Assembly: GCF_024753285.1 (NCBI RefSeq)
Contig: NZ_JANUGW010000002.1
Span: 62,001-126,000 of the forward strand
Origin: Massilia pinisoli
GTDB lineage: Bacteria > Pseudomonadota > Gammaproteobacteria > Burkholderiales > Burkholderiaceae_D
Reading direction: 5' to 3'
Length of the DNA stretch: 64,000 nucleotides
Below the pieces are notes generated by a model. It did no database searches and was not told the DNA's origin. It saw nothing but the letters and a program-made list of their open reading frames with translations. Within the stretch, counting starts at the first letter, position 1, and each line of letters opens with the position of its first letter. Below are positions 8,218 through 16,390 of the stretch, in pieces. The position numbers were made by a program, and so were the translations under genes.

Positions 8218-9344
8218 GACGCGCTCCTGTCGGGCGCGTCGTCCGCCTCCGCTTCGGGATCGGGCGCCGCCAGCACGAGCGGCACCTGCTTGAACCACTT
8301 GAGCGCGACCAGCAGCCCCGAATACACGGAGACGACGAGGCCGGTCGCGGCCTTCAGCTTGTCGAACAGCTCGCGCGAAACGAGGGGCTTGTTGCGGTCG
8401 ATGAAACGCTGCGTGCCGGCCGACGGCGGATAGGCGCTCGCCGACAGGATCAGCGCTTCGTCCAGGTGCATCTTGAGGCGCGACGCCAGCGCGGGGCCGT
8501 ACAACGTCTCGAGCACCTTGACGATGGCCGCGGCGTCGACGCGGCGGTTGGCCACGAGGCTCAGCTTGACGCCCACGGTCCTCAGGGCATGCGGCGGCAC
8601 GGGCGGCGCGGCGCTGTACATCATGGCGCCGATCTCCGTTTCGGCGGCCCAGTCGTGGCGCAGCGCGAACGACGCGGCGAACGGCACCTCGAGCAGGTGG
8701 TAGCCCTGGCGCCGCACGAGGTAGTCGACGACGTCGGACGGCGCGAACGACGTGAGCACGATGGCGTCCGGCAGGCGGTCGCCGCGCTGCGTGAGCAGGT
8801 CTTCCGTCGAGACGTTCGATTCCACGTAGTCGACGTCCTCGCGCAGCCCGGCGAACGCGAGGATCTGGCGCGCGACGATGCGCGTGCCGCCCTTGCGGGT
8901 GTTGAGATTGACCCGGTGCCCGCGCAGGCCCGCGATGTCGGCGATGCCTGGACGGGCCAGGAAGTGCAGCTGTTCCGATGTCACGGTCGCCACCTCCACC
9001 ACGTCGGGGCTCGGCAGGTCGAGGCCGCCCTGGATGAATGCGAGGTCCAGCTTGCCGGCCGCGACGAGCGCCAGCGCTTCCTGCGAGCCGTCGGTGGGGC
9101 GTACCGTGAGTTCGAGGCCGTTGCCGGCAGCCGCGTCCTGCAGGGCTTTCGCGAAGAAATGGCGGTTGCTCGTGATGTCGGTGCCGGACATCGTCAGCGC
9201 GTAGCGGCGGGGGACGAGCTCCGCCAGCGACCACGTCGCGACGCCCGTCAGTACGAGCAGCGCGAGCGCGGCGAGGCCGCGCGCGGCGGGGCTGTGCCGG
9301 CGCCAGCGGCGCGCGACGTGCGGGAAGGGGGAACGATAGGGCAT
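8214..9344 (-). CDS. TAXI-type TRAP solute-binding protein, membrane-anchored
   Basis: A 376-residue protein. An N-terminal hydrophobic segment (about 22-42, GLAALALLVLTGVATWSLAEL) follows an Arg-rich start, so it is probably an uncleaved anchor. Lobe one carries TMSGTDITSNRHFFAKAL and EALALVAAGKLDLAFIQGG, the pattern of TAXI (TRAP-associated extracytoplasmic immunogenic) or NMT1-like binding proteins. A second hydrophobic stretch lies near the C-terminus (VVSVYSGLLVALKWF). TAXI proteins normally serve TRAP permeases with DctQ/DctM parts; none is present. The neighbouring DASS permease is the only transporter in the operon. Its stop overlaps the permease ATG. Confidence 0.68.
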   Translation of the reverse strand: MPYRSPFPHVARRWRRHSPAARGLAALALLVLTGVATWSLAELVPRRYALTMSGTDITSNRHFFAKALQDAAAGNGLELTVRPTDGSQEALALVAAGKLDLAFIQGGLDLPSPDVVEVATVTSEQLHFLARPGIADIAGLRGHRVNLNTRKGGTRIVARQILAFAGLREDVDYVESNVSTEDLLTQRGDRLPDAIVLTSFAPSDVVDYLVRRQGYHLLEVPFAASFALRHDWAAETEIGAMMYSAAPPVPPHALRTVGVKLSLVANRRVDAAAIVKVLETLYGPALASRLKMHLDEALILSASAYPPSAGTQRFIDRNKPLVSRELFDKLKAATGLVVSVYSGLLVALKWFKQVPLVLAAPDPEAEADDAPDRSAS

Positions 9345-9366
9345 GCCGTGGTCCTTGTCGGAAGGG

Positions 9367-10182
9367 TCAGCAGACGGCGACGAGGCCGAGGCGCTCGACG
9401 ATCGCCTGGCCCGCGGGGCTGCGCGCGAAGCGCACGAACTCGGCGCGGGTGCGGCCCGGGGCGCCGTGCAGCAGGAGGTGGAAGCTGTGCGTGAACGGAT
9501 AGCGGCCCGACAGCACGGTGGCGCGCGTAGCCTCGACGCCATCCACGGCAAGCAAGGCGACGCCGGTCGCGCCCGCGCGCGCGTGGCCGGGGAGGTAGCC
9601 GATGGCCGTCGGGTCGGCGGCGACGGCGGCCGCCAGCGCCGCGTCGTCCGCGCATTCGCGGGCATCCAGCGCGAGCGCGCCGCCGCCGAGCAGCAGGTGC
9701 TCCGCCGACCGCCGCGCCGTGGCGCTGCGCGCATGCACATACACGGTGAGCGGCGCGTCGGGGCCGCCGAGCGCGCGCCAGTTCGCGATCTCGCCCGCGA
9801 ACGCGGCGCGCACCTGGGCGCGCGTGAGGCCGCCGAGCGCCAGGCCCGGATTGACGACGATGCCGATGTCGTCGCGGGCGATGAGGTACTGGCGCGCGCC
9901 GGCGTCGTCCTCCGTGTCGGACAGCGCGCGCGTCATGGCCGCCACGTCGATCGCGGCGCGGCTGGCCGCGATATACGCCGGCAGGGAACCGCCCCGTTCG
10001 ATGACGATCGATACGCCTGCGCGGCCGCGCACGAACGCCTGCGCCAGCGCGCGCGCCAGCGGGACCATCGCAGCCGCGCCGGCCACCAGCAGCGATTCCT
10101 GCACGGCCGGCGCGGGCGTGCAGGCGGCGGTGGCCAGCATGCCCGCGCCGGCCAGCATGATGCACGCATCGCGCCTATGCAT
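9367..10182 (-). CDS. PstS-like substrate-binding protein, possible lipoprotein
   Basis: A 271-residue type-II periplasmic-binding-fold protein. The N-terminus has a short positively charged start, a hydrophobic stretch and LATAAC, a plausible lipobox with Cys-21. The body has LARALAQAFVRGRAGVSIVIERGG, a region like the phosphate-binding loop of PstS, then DVAAMTRALSDTE and GEIANWRALGGPDAPLTVYVH, the PstS-type lobe-two block. No PstCAB genes are near. It overlaps the upstream PstS-like gene by 8 bp and sits 22 bp before the TAXI gene. The ligand could be phosphate or another oxyanion. Confidence 0.65.
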   Translation of the reverse strand: MHRRDACIMLAGAGMLATAACTPAPAVQESLLVAGAAAMVPLARALAQAFVRGRAGVSIVIERGGSLPAYIAASRAAIDVAAMTRALSDTEDDAGARQYLIARDDIGIVVNPGLALGGLTRAQVRAAFAGEIANWRALGGPDAPLTVYVHARSATARRSAEHLLLGGGALALDARECADDAALAAAVAADPTAIGYLPGHARAGATGVALLAVDGVEATRATVLSGRYPFTHSFHLLLHGAPGRTRAEFVRFARSPAGQAIVERLGLVAVC

Positions 10183-10891
10183 CGTTCGCCCCCATCGCCG
10201 CCGCGTAGGCGATGAAGCGTGCCGCCGGCAGCGTCCACGGGCCCAGCGTGACGAGCATGAGTGGCGCGTACACGGGGCCGTCCGGCGCCGCGTCCGCGAT
10301 CCGCAGCACCTTCAGCTGGGGCGGGAGCCTTGCATGCGGCGCGTAGGTGATGCCGAACGGACGCGCCGCCATGCGCGCCAGCCGGTCGTCCGTCCCCAGC
10401 ACGCGCGCCAGCGGCGTGTAGGTATCGTCGGCGCCCAGCAGGCGCTGGCGCCAGCTGGTCGACACGCCGCCCGTGGGCGGCCCCACCAGCACCTCGATGG
10501 GCGCGCGCGGCCCGCCCAGCAGATGCCATTCGCCGATGCGGCCCGTGAACACGTTGCGCAGCTGCTGCAGGCTGAGCGCGTCGAGGGGATTCGACGCATG
10601 CACGACCGGCACGATGGCGTCGCGCCGGACGGCCGTGGCGCGGAACGGCAGGCCGCGCGCGTCGGCGGCCGCCGCCAGCTCGTCGGGCGCCGTGCCGCTG
10701 GCCATGGCGATGTCGGTGGTGCCGTCGAGCAGCGCCTTGTAGCCGCGCGCCGTGCCGCAGCCGTCGTTGACGACGACGCGCACGGGGTGCGTTTCCATAT
10801 ACGCTTCGGCGATGCGCTGCATGCGGGGCAGCAGCGTCGTCGATCCCGTCAGCTGCAGGGCGGGTGAGAGGGCATGGCGTGGGGTGGTCAT
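10175..10891 (-). CDS. Leaderless PstS-like substrate-binding protein
   Basis: A 238-residue protein with the PstS-like fold. LTGSTTLLPRMQRIAEAYMETHP corresponds to the phosphate-loop start, CGTARGYKALLDGTTDIAMAS to the second ligand loop, and TGRIGEWHLLGGPRAPIEVLVG to lobe two. The sequence begins MTTPRHALSPALQLTGS with no hydrophobic leader, and there is no upstream in-frame start. GAGG precedes the ATG. As written it should stay in the cytoplasm, unlike its partner gene. It is the first gene of the five-gene run. Either it is a cytosolic ligand sensor or an exported form has lost its leader. Confidence 0.62.
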   Translation of the reverse strand: MTTPRHALSPALQLTGSTTLLPRMQRIAEAYMETHPVRVVVNDGCGTARGYKALLDGTTDIAMASGTAPDELAAAADARGLPFRATAVRRDAIVPVVHASNPLDALSLQQLRNVFTGRIGEWHLLGGPRAPIEVLVGPPTGGVSTSWRQRLLGADDTYTPLARVLGTDDRLARMAARPFGITYAPHARLPPQLKVLRIADAAPDGPVYAPLMLVTLGPWTLPAARFIAYAAAMGANDA

Positions 10892-10978
10892 ATCGGCCTC
10901 GGATCGATCGCAGACCGATCCATCCTAGGCCGACGGCGCCGGCGGCGCCTGACCGTATCTGGCGGCGGGCGCCCGCCG

Positions 10979-12874
10979 TCAGCGCGGCCGCAGCCAGATC
11001 GCCTGGCCGCCGGACGCGGGCAGGTCGAGCTGCAGCACCGTGGCGGCGTCCACCGTGCGCGTGCGGATGCCCACGTGCGTGGCCGTCGGCGCGGCCGGGT
11101 CGTCCGCGTAGATCGTCGCTTCGTAGCTTCGGCCCTTCGGCAGGAAGTCCAGCTTCAGCGCCACGCGGCGCGCGTCGTTGCCGGTGATGCTGCCCACGAA
11201 CCACTCGTCGCCCTTGCGCCGCGCGATCGTCACGCCGCGTCCCGGTTCGCCTTCCGGCACGCGCGTCTCGTCCCACGTCGTCGGGATGCGGTCCCAGAAC
11301 GCCAGTTCCGGCTCGTCGTGCGAGCGTTCCGGCTTGTCGTACCAGTACAGGGTCTGCAGGGGGCTGTAGTAGACGACGGCCAGCGCCAGCTGGTGCGCGT
11401 GCGTCGTCCTGATGCGCGGGTCGTAGTAGCAGATCGTGTAGTCGGCGGGGCCGGCGAGGAAGCGCACGAACGGCAGCACCGTGTTGTGCGTGGCGTCCGG
11501 CATTTCCTCGTTGCCGCGGATGCCTTCCGCCGTCAGCAGGTTGGGCCACGTACGCTGCTCGCCCGTCGGACGCCAGTCGTCGTGGACGTTGACCATGATG
11601 TGGGCGGCGGCCGCCTGCTGCAGCGTTTTCTCGAGCCACGTCGTCCAGCGGTGCGAGCCCACCTGCACGTAGCCGAACTTCACGCCGGCGACGCCCCAGT
11701 CGCGGTAGGTCTGGAACAGCGTGTCCGACTGCGCCAGCAGGCCTTGCTGGTTCACGTACAGCCACACGCCGATGCCCTTGCTCTTCGCGTACGCGATGAT
11801 GCCGGGCAGGTCGAAGTCGGGGATCGCCACCTTCGTCGCATCGGCGTCGAACGAGAACGCGTTGCCGTACCACTTGAAGTCGAACAGCACGTATTGCAGG
11901 TGGTGGCGCGCGGCGAAGTCGATGTTGGCCTTCGCGTCCTGCGTCGTCAGCGACATCACGCGCATGATCTTGCCCGGCTTGATCCACGACGTATCCGCGA
12001 TCTTCGACGCGTCGTTCAGGTTCAGGATGAAGTCGTCGTGCTCGATCAGCTGGCCCGGTCGGCGCGCGATCATGATGCCGCGCCAGGGCGTCGCGAACGG
12101 CGAGATCAGGTCGGCCGGGTCGTGCATCGACGTGACGAGGGTGTCGGCCTTGTCGGGCGACAGCTTGAACTTGGTGCGCGCGTAATCGACCATGCGCCCT
12201 TCGAGCAGCGCGACGGACAGGCCGTTCGGCAGCGCGAGCGTGAGCGGGCGTTCCGCCTCGTCCGGCCAGTGCGCCAGCGGCATCAAGGCGTACGGCCCTT
12301 GCGCCCAGCCGTGGAACCACGCGCGCGTGCCGGCGGGGAGGGCGAATTCCGTGTCCTCGCCGAGGATGCGGTAATACGCGCCTTTCTCGTTCTCGGGGAA
12401 CGCGAAGCGCAGCGCCACGCCTTCGTCGTAGGCGCGCACCTCGACGGACAGTTTGTACAGCGGGTTGTCGTCCTTGATCAGGTCGAGTGTGAGCGCTTCG
12501 TAGTGGTCGCGGATGTGCGCGCGCTCGCCCGTGACGGGCGTCCACGTGCTGTCGTGGCTCGCGCGGTGCACGCCCGTCACGCGCAGGCTCTCGAACCAGT
12601 CCGCGTGGCGGTCGACGGGCAGGGCCATCGCGTTTTCGTTCAGGTGGTTGTCGAGCCGCAGCGCGAGGCGGGAGTCGCGGATGACGACGTCGCCGTCGTA
12701 GCGCACGTTGTACGACAGGTTGCGCTTGCCGCCCGCGTCCAGCTTGTGCGCGAGTTCGAGCACGATGTGGCCGTCCGGCGACGCGATGCGTTCGACGGTG
12801 TCCGGCCCGGCGGCGGCGCGGGCGGCGATGCACAGGCTCGCGATGGCAATGAAAGTGCGCGAAAACGGGCGCAT
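10979..12874 (-). CDS. GH97 alpha-glycosidase
   Basis: A 631-residue secreted enzyme. A signal peptide spans about 1-22 (ending ARAAA). The N-terminal beta-super-sandwich (about 25-270) opens with SPDGHIVLELAH. The TIM barrel follows, with YVLFDFKWYG, GVKFGYVQVG and LLTAEGIRGNEE, blocks characteristic of GH97. Family members cleave alpha-glucosides or alpha-galactosides. In retaining members, as I recall, an Asp nucleophile lies in the barrel block that here reads KFGYV. The absence of Asp there favours the Glu-based inverting type, but this alignment is from memory. Neighbour: divergent GH43 with shared operator-like sites. It probably acts in the periplasm on plant oligosaccharides. Confidence 0.82.
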   Translation of the reverse strand: MRPFSRTFIAIASLCIAARAAAGPDTVERIASPDGHIVLELAHKLDAGGKRNLSYNVRYDGDVVIRDSRLALRLDNHLNENAMALPVDRHADWFESLRVTGVHRASHDSTWTPVTGERAHIRDHYEALTLDLIKDDNPLYKLSVEVRAYDEGVALRFAFPENEKGAYYRILGEDTEFALPAGTRAWFHGWAQGPYALMPLAHWPDEAERPLTLALPNGLSVALLEGRMVDYARTKFKLSPDKADTLVTSMHDPADLISPFATPWRGIMIARRPGQLIEHDDFILNLNDASKIADTSWIKPGKIMRVMSLTTQDAKANIDFAARHHLQYVLFDFKWYGNAFSFDADATKVAIPDFDLPGIIAYAKSKGIGVWLYVNQQGLLAQSDTLFQTYRDWGVAGVKFGYVQVGSHRWTTWLEKTLQQAAAAHIMVNVHDDWRPTGEQRTWPNLLTAEGIRGNEEMPDATHNTVLPFVRFLAGPADYTICYYDPRIRTTHAHQLALAVVYYSPLQTLYWYDKPERSHDEPELAFWDRIPTTWDETRVPEGEPGRGVTIARRKGDEWFVGSITGNDARRVALKLDFLPKGRSYEATIYADDPAAPTATHVGIRTRTVDAATVLQLDLPASGGQAIWLRPR

Positions 12875-12889
12875 GACGTCTCCTCGTGT

Positions 12890-12903
12890 TGTTATCGATC
12901 ACA
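12890..12903. promoter_or_regulatory. LacI-type operator-like site upstream of GH97
   Basis: TGTTATCGATCACA is a near-palindrome centred on CG, the usual form of LacI-family operators. It lies 16 bp upstream of the GH97 start. A related site faces it near the GH43 gene, and a third copy lies upstream of the other GH43 gene at 54250. Confidence 0.5.
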
Positions 12904-12958
12904 TCGTAGCAGACCTCAGCCATGAAATGCAATCGAGAAAATCCGCGACAAACCGCTC

Positions 12959-12972
12959 GGATATCGATAACA
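12959..12972. promoter_or_regulatory. LacI-type operator-like site upstream of GH43
   Basis: GGATATCGATAACA shares the ATCGATAAC core with the site at 12890 (in opposite orientation) and with 54250. Its centre is 69 bp from the first site. The pair could support looping over the divergent promoter region. Confidence 0.5.
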
Positions 12973-13023
12973 TCATGAGCAGCCGGCCATGGTCCGGCAT
13001 CCGACACCCAACGAGAAGAGGAC

Positions 13024-14130
13024 ATGAAGAATACGACGAGGAGACTTTTGGCGGCCGCGCTCCTGGCCGCGGCGGCGCATGCGCAGGCCGACGACACGTT
13101 CCGCCCGGGCGCGCTGTGGCCCGACGACAAGGGCGTGCACATCAACGCGCACGGCGGCGGCCTGCTCGAACACGACGGCGTCTATTACTGGTTCGGCGAG
13201 CACAAGGTGGCGGGCGAGGCCGGCAACGTGGCGCAGGTCGGCGTGCACGTGTACAGCTCGCGCAACCTGACGGACTGGCACGACGACGGCATCGCGCTCG
13301 CGGTCACCGACGATCCGGCCAGCGACATCGTCCGCGGCGCGATCATCGAGCGGCCGAAGGTCATTCGCAATCCGCGCACGGGCAAGTTCGTGATGTGGTT
13401 CCACCTGGAGCTGAAGGGCCACCGCTACGATGCGGCGCGCGCGGGCGTGGCCGTCGCGGACAAGGTGACGGGCCCGTACGTGTACCAGGGCTCGTTCCGG
13501 CCCGACGCGGGCGCGTGGCCCGTCGACGTGACGCCGGCCGACAAGGACCCGGCGACCTCGACCCTCGCGCGCGACCACGCGGGCGGCCAGATGGCGCGCG
13601 ACATGACCTTGTTCGTCGACGACGACGGCACCGCCTACGACATCTACGCGTCCGAGGAAAACCACACGATGCACGTGTCGCGTTTGACGCCGGACTACCT
13701 GCGCTCGGCCGGCCAGTACGCGCGCATGATGCCGAACGGCGACGACGAGGCGCCCGCGATCTTCAAGCACGGCGGCAAATACTATCTCGTGACGTCGGGC
13801 CTGACGGGCTGGGCGCCGAACGCCGCGAAGTCGTACGTGGCCGATCACATCCTGGGGCCGTGGAAGGCGCTGGGCAACCCCGTGCGCGGCACGCCGGAAC
13901 AACAGAAGATCACGTTCGGCGGCCAGTCGACGTATGCGCTGACGCTCGAGCGCAACGGCTGCACGCGGCACATCCTGATGTTCGACGTGTGGCGCAAGAT
14001 GGACGCCATCGACGGCCGCTACGTGTGGCTGCCCGTCGAATGGGAGGGCGACAAGCCCGTCGTGCGCTGGCGCGACCGCTGGACCCTGGCCGACCTCGAT
14101 AAACTGCCCTGCGACGGTCCGAAAGGTTAG
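13024..14130 (+). CDS. Secreted GH43-type glycosidase (exo-galactanase-like)
   Basis: A 368-residue protein with a signal peptide (about 1-22, ending HAQA). The five-bladed propeller is marked by VHINAHGGGLLEHDGVYYWFGEHK at blade one, a region typical of GH43 members related to exo-beta-1,3-galactanases (subfamilies 24/34). In those, the usual catalytic base Asp of blade one is missing; the same is true here, where the motif reads NAHGGG. A later FVDDDGTAYDIYASEENHTMH and DEAPAIFKHGGKYYLVTSG contain the expected acidic residues. Likely substrate: galactose- or arabinose-containing side chains. The last four bases overlap the convergent TRIC gene. An operator-like site lies 52 bp upstream. Confidence 0.78.
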   Translation: MKNTTRRLLAAALLAAAAHAQADDTFRPGALWPDDKGVHINAHGGGLLEHDGVYYWFGEHKVAGEAGNVAQVGVHVYSSRNLTDWHDDGIALAVTDDPASDIVRGAIIERPKVIRNPRTGKFVMWFHLELKGHRYDAARAGVAVADKVTGPYVYQGSFRPDAGAWPVDVTPADKDPATSTLARDHAGGQMARDMTLFVDDDGTAYDIYASEENHTMHVSRLTPDYLRSAGQYARMMPNGDDEAPAIFKHGGKYYLVTSGLTGWAPNAAKSYVADHILGPWKALGNPVRGTPEQQKITFGGQSTYALTLERNGCTRHILMFDVWRKMDAIDGRYVWLPVEWEGDKPVVRWRDRWTLADLDKLPCDGPKG

Positions 14131-14855
14131 CGGCCGTCGCGTCGTGCGGCCGCCGCCGCATCGTCCGGCGCCTGGCGCGCGGCGCGCGCGACCGGCTGGT
14201 GCCAATCGAGCTTGATGGCGGCGAGGCGCAGGCCGAAGCACAGCGCGGCGCCCGCGCAGGCGCTGACGGTGCCGGGCAGCCCCAGCGCATCGCCCGACAC
14301 GAGCACGGCGGCGCCCGCCAGCGCGGCGACGGCGTAGATGTCCGAGCGCAGCACGGCGGGAATCTCGGACAGCAGCACGTCGCGCGCGACGCCGCCGCCG
14401 ACACCCGTCAGCATGCCGAGCAGCGCGGCCATCACCGGAGACAGCCCGAACACGAGGGCTTTCTGCGCACCCGCCACGCAGAACAGCGCGAGGCCCGCCG
14501 CGTCGAACACGAGGACGGGGCTGCGCAGCCGGCGGATGTTCGGATACCAGAAGAAGATCATCGCGCCGGCAAGCAGCGAGGCGGCCAGGTAGCGCCAGTC
14601 GCGGATCGCCGCGGGCGGCGTGGCGCCGATCAGGACGTCGCGCACGATGCCGCCCGAGTTGGCGGCGACGAACGACAGCACGAGCACGCCGAACAGGTCG
14701 AGCCGGCGGCGCACACCGGCCACTGCGCCGCTGAGCGCGAACACGAACGTGCCGAGCAGGTCGAGCGTCAGCACGAGGGTCTTGATGGCGGTGCCGACGT
14801 CGAGGGAGACAGGAGGAAACACGGGTTTTGCCGATCTTGGTTGATAGTCCGACAT
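14127..14855 (-). CDS. TRIC-type cation channel family protein (UPF0126)
   Basis: A 242-residue membrane protein with about six to seven helices arranged as two homologous halves. Each half carries the Gly-rich signature of the UPF0126/TRIC family: FALSGAVAGVRRRLDLFGVLVL with GGIVRDVLIG, then LGMLTGVGGGVARDVLL. Prokaryotic TRIC homologues form trimeric K+-permeable channels, as known from family structures. The start MSDYQ was chosen because the 20 upstream in-frame residues are not conserved-looking. The 3' end overlaps the convergent GH43 gene by 4 bp, and the gene diverges from the 2HCT transporter. Confidence 0.85.
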   Translation of the reverse strand: MSDYQPRSAKPVFPPVSLDVGTAIKTLVLTLDLLGTFVFALSGAVAGVRRRLDLFGVLVLSFVAANSGGIVRDVLIGATPPAAIRDWRYLAASLLAGAMIFFWYPNIRRLRSPVLVFDAAGLALFCVAGAQKALVFGLSPVMAALLGMLTGVGGGVARDVLLSEIPAVLRSDIYAVAALAGAAVLVSGDALGLPGTVSACAGAALCFGLRLAAIKLDWHQPVARAARQAPDDAAAAARRDGR

Positions 14856-14996
14856 TATGCCGCGTGCCGGCACTGAAAGGTAATTGAAGGGTTGCGTCGA
14901 TATAGTGAGCCCCATTCACCAGGCTGATCGTCCGTATCACCGCACCCGATAACTGTGCGACGCGGACGCCGGACCAGGCATAAACGAGGAGCACAC

Positions 14997-16349
14997 ATGA
15001 ATACGACGACTACGACCTACACCCCGGGACGCACTGAAGACGCGCCTTCCGGCATCTCGCTCGCGGCCATCTGCCGCCGCATCGCGCGCACCCGCATCGG
15101 CATCGTGCCGCTGCCCGTGTACCTGTTGCTGGTGGCGCTGATCGCGGGCTTCGTCACGACGGGCAAGGTGCCGAACGACATCTGCGTGTCGATCGCGATC
15201 CTGACCGTGGGCGGCTTTTCCTGCGCGGAGCTGGGCAAGCGCCTGCCGTTCTTCCGCACCATCGGCGCGGCCGCGATCTTCGCCACGTTCATCCCGTCCT
15301 ACCTCGCATTCAGCAAGGTCCTGCCGGCGCCCGTGCTGAAGAACGTCGTCGACTTCACGAAATCCACGAACTTCCTGTACCTGTTCATCTCGTCGATCAT
15401 CGTCGGCAGCATCCTGAGCATGGACCGCAACGTCCTGATCAAGGGCTTCGTGAAGATCTTCGTGCCGCTCGCGATCGGCTCCGTCGTCGCGGCCGCCGTC
15501 GGCACCGCCGTGGGCACCTTGCTGGGCCTGGGCCCGTACCACACGTTCTTCTACCTCGTCGCGCCGATCATGGCCGGCGGCGTGGGCGAGGGCGCGATTC
15601 CGCTGTCGATCGGCTATGCGGGCATCCTGGGGCAGGAACAGGGTCATCTGTTCGCCGAAGTCCTGCCGCCCGTGATGCTGGGCAGCCTGACGGCGATCCT
15701 GCTGTCCGGCATGCTGAATTCGCTCGGCAAGAAGCGTCCGCACCTGACGGGCCAGGGGCGCCTGCAGCCGGGCGAAACGGACGACCTCGCGCCGCAAGCC
15801 GAGACCGTGACGGGCCAGTTCGACGTCGCGAACATCGCGGCCGCAGGCATCACGTCGATCTCGCTGTACATGGTCGGCATGATGTGCTTCCGCCTGTTCG
15901 ATTTCCCGGCGCCCGTCGCCATGCTGTTCGTCGCCGTGATGTTCAAGCTGTCGCGCCTCGTGTCGCCGCAACTGCAGCAGAGCTCGTACATCGTCTACAA
16001 ATTCTTTTCGACGGCCGTCACGTACCCGCTGCTGTTCGCGATCGGCGCGTCGATGACGCCGTGGGACAAGCTGGTGTCCGCGTTCAACGTCGTGAATCTC
16101 ACCGTCATCGTCGCGACCGTCGCCAGCCTCATCGCCACCGGCTTCTTCGTCGGCCGCAAGATGAATATGTACCCGATCGAGACGGCGATCATCAACGCCT
16201 GCCACAGCGGCCAGGGCGGCACGGGCGACGTGGCGATCCTCACGGCGGCCGAGCGCATGCAGCTGATGCCGTTCGCCCAGATTGCTACCCGCATCGGCGG
16301 CGCCATCACCGTCACCTTGACGCTGTTGCTGATGTCGCAACTGCACTGA
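14997..16349 (+). CDS. 2-hydroxycarboxylate transporter family (CitS/CimH-like)
   Basis: A 450-residue inner-membrane carrier with about 11 hydrophobic segments. The two re-entrant GGxG signatures of the 2HCT family are visible in MAGGVGEGAIPLSIGYA (near residue 190) and SGQGGTGDVAIL (near residue 405). The positively charged RKM sequence before the last helix matches the conserved substrate-binding arginine region. Members transport citrate, malate or lactate with Na+ or H+. The ATG follows CGAGGAGC. It lies 41 bp before a tricarboxylate-binding protein gene, so the pair may both handle hydroxy-acids. Confidence 0.85.
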   Translation: MNTTTTTYTPGRTEDAPSGISLAAICRRIARTRIGIVPLPVYLLLVALIAGFVTTGKVPNDICVSIAILTVGGFSCAELGKRLPFFRTIGAAAIFATFIPSYLAFSKVLPAPVLKNVVDFTKSTNFLYLFISSIIVGSILSMDRNVLIKGFVKIFVPLAIGSVVAAAVGTAVGTLLGLGPYHTFFYLVAPIMAGGVGEGAIPLSIGYAGILGQEQGHLFAEVLPPVMLGSLTAILLSGMLNSLGKKRPHLTGQGRLQPGETDDLAPQAETVTGQFDVANIAAAGITSISLYMVGMMCFRLFDFPAPVAMLFVAVMFKLSRLVSPQLQQSSYIVYKFFSTAVTYPLLFAIGASMTPWDKLVSAFNVVNLTVIVATVASLIATGFFVGRKMNMYPIETAIINACHSGQGGTGDVAILTAAERMQLMPFAQIATRIGGAITVTLTLLLMSQLH

Positions 16350-16390
16350 GCCGTCCGGCCGGGAACGCTGTCCGCGGGTATGATGAGGTC

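Noticed and set aside
10935-10980. GC-rich palindromes after the GH97 stop as a terminator
   Set aside because: The stems are good but no T run follows on either strand, so intrinsic termination is not supported.
9933-13145. Open frame of 1070 codons on the minus strand across GH97 and two PstS-like genes
   Set aside because: The Arg/Pro/Ala-rich translation crosses three recognisable genes in another frame.
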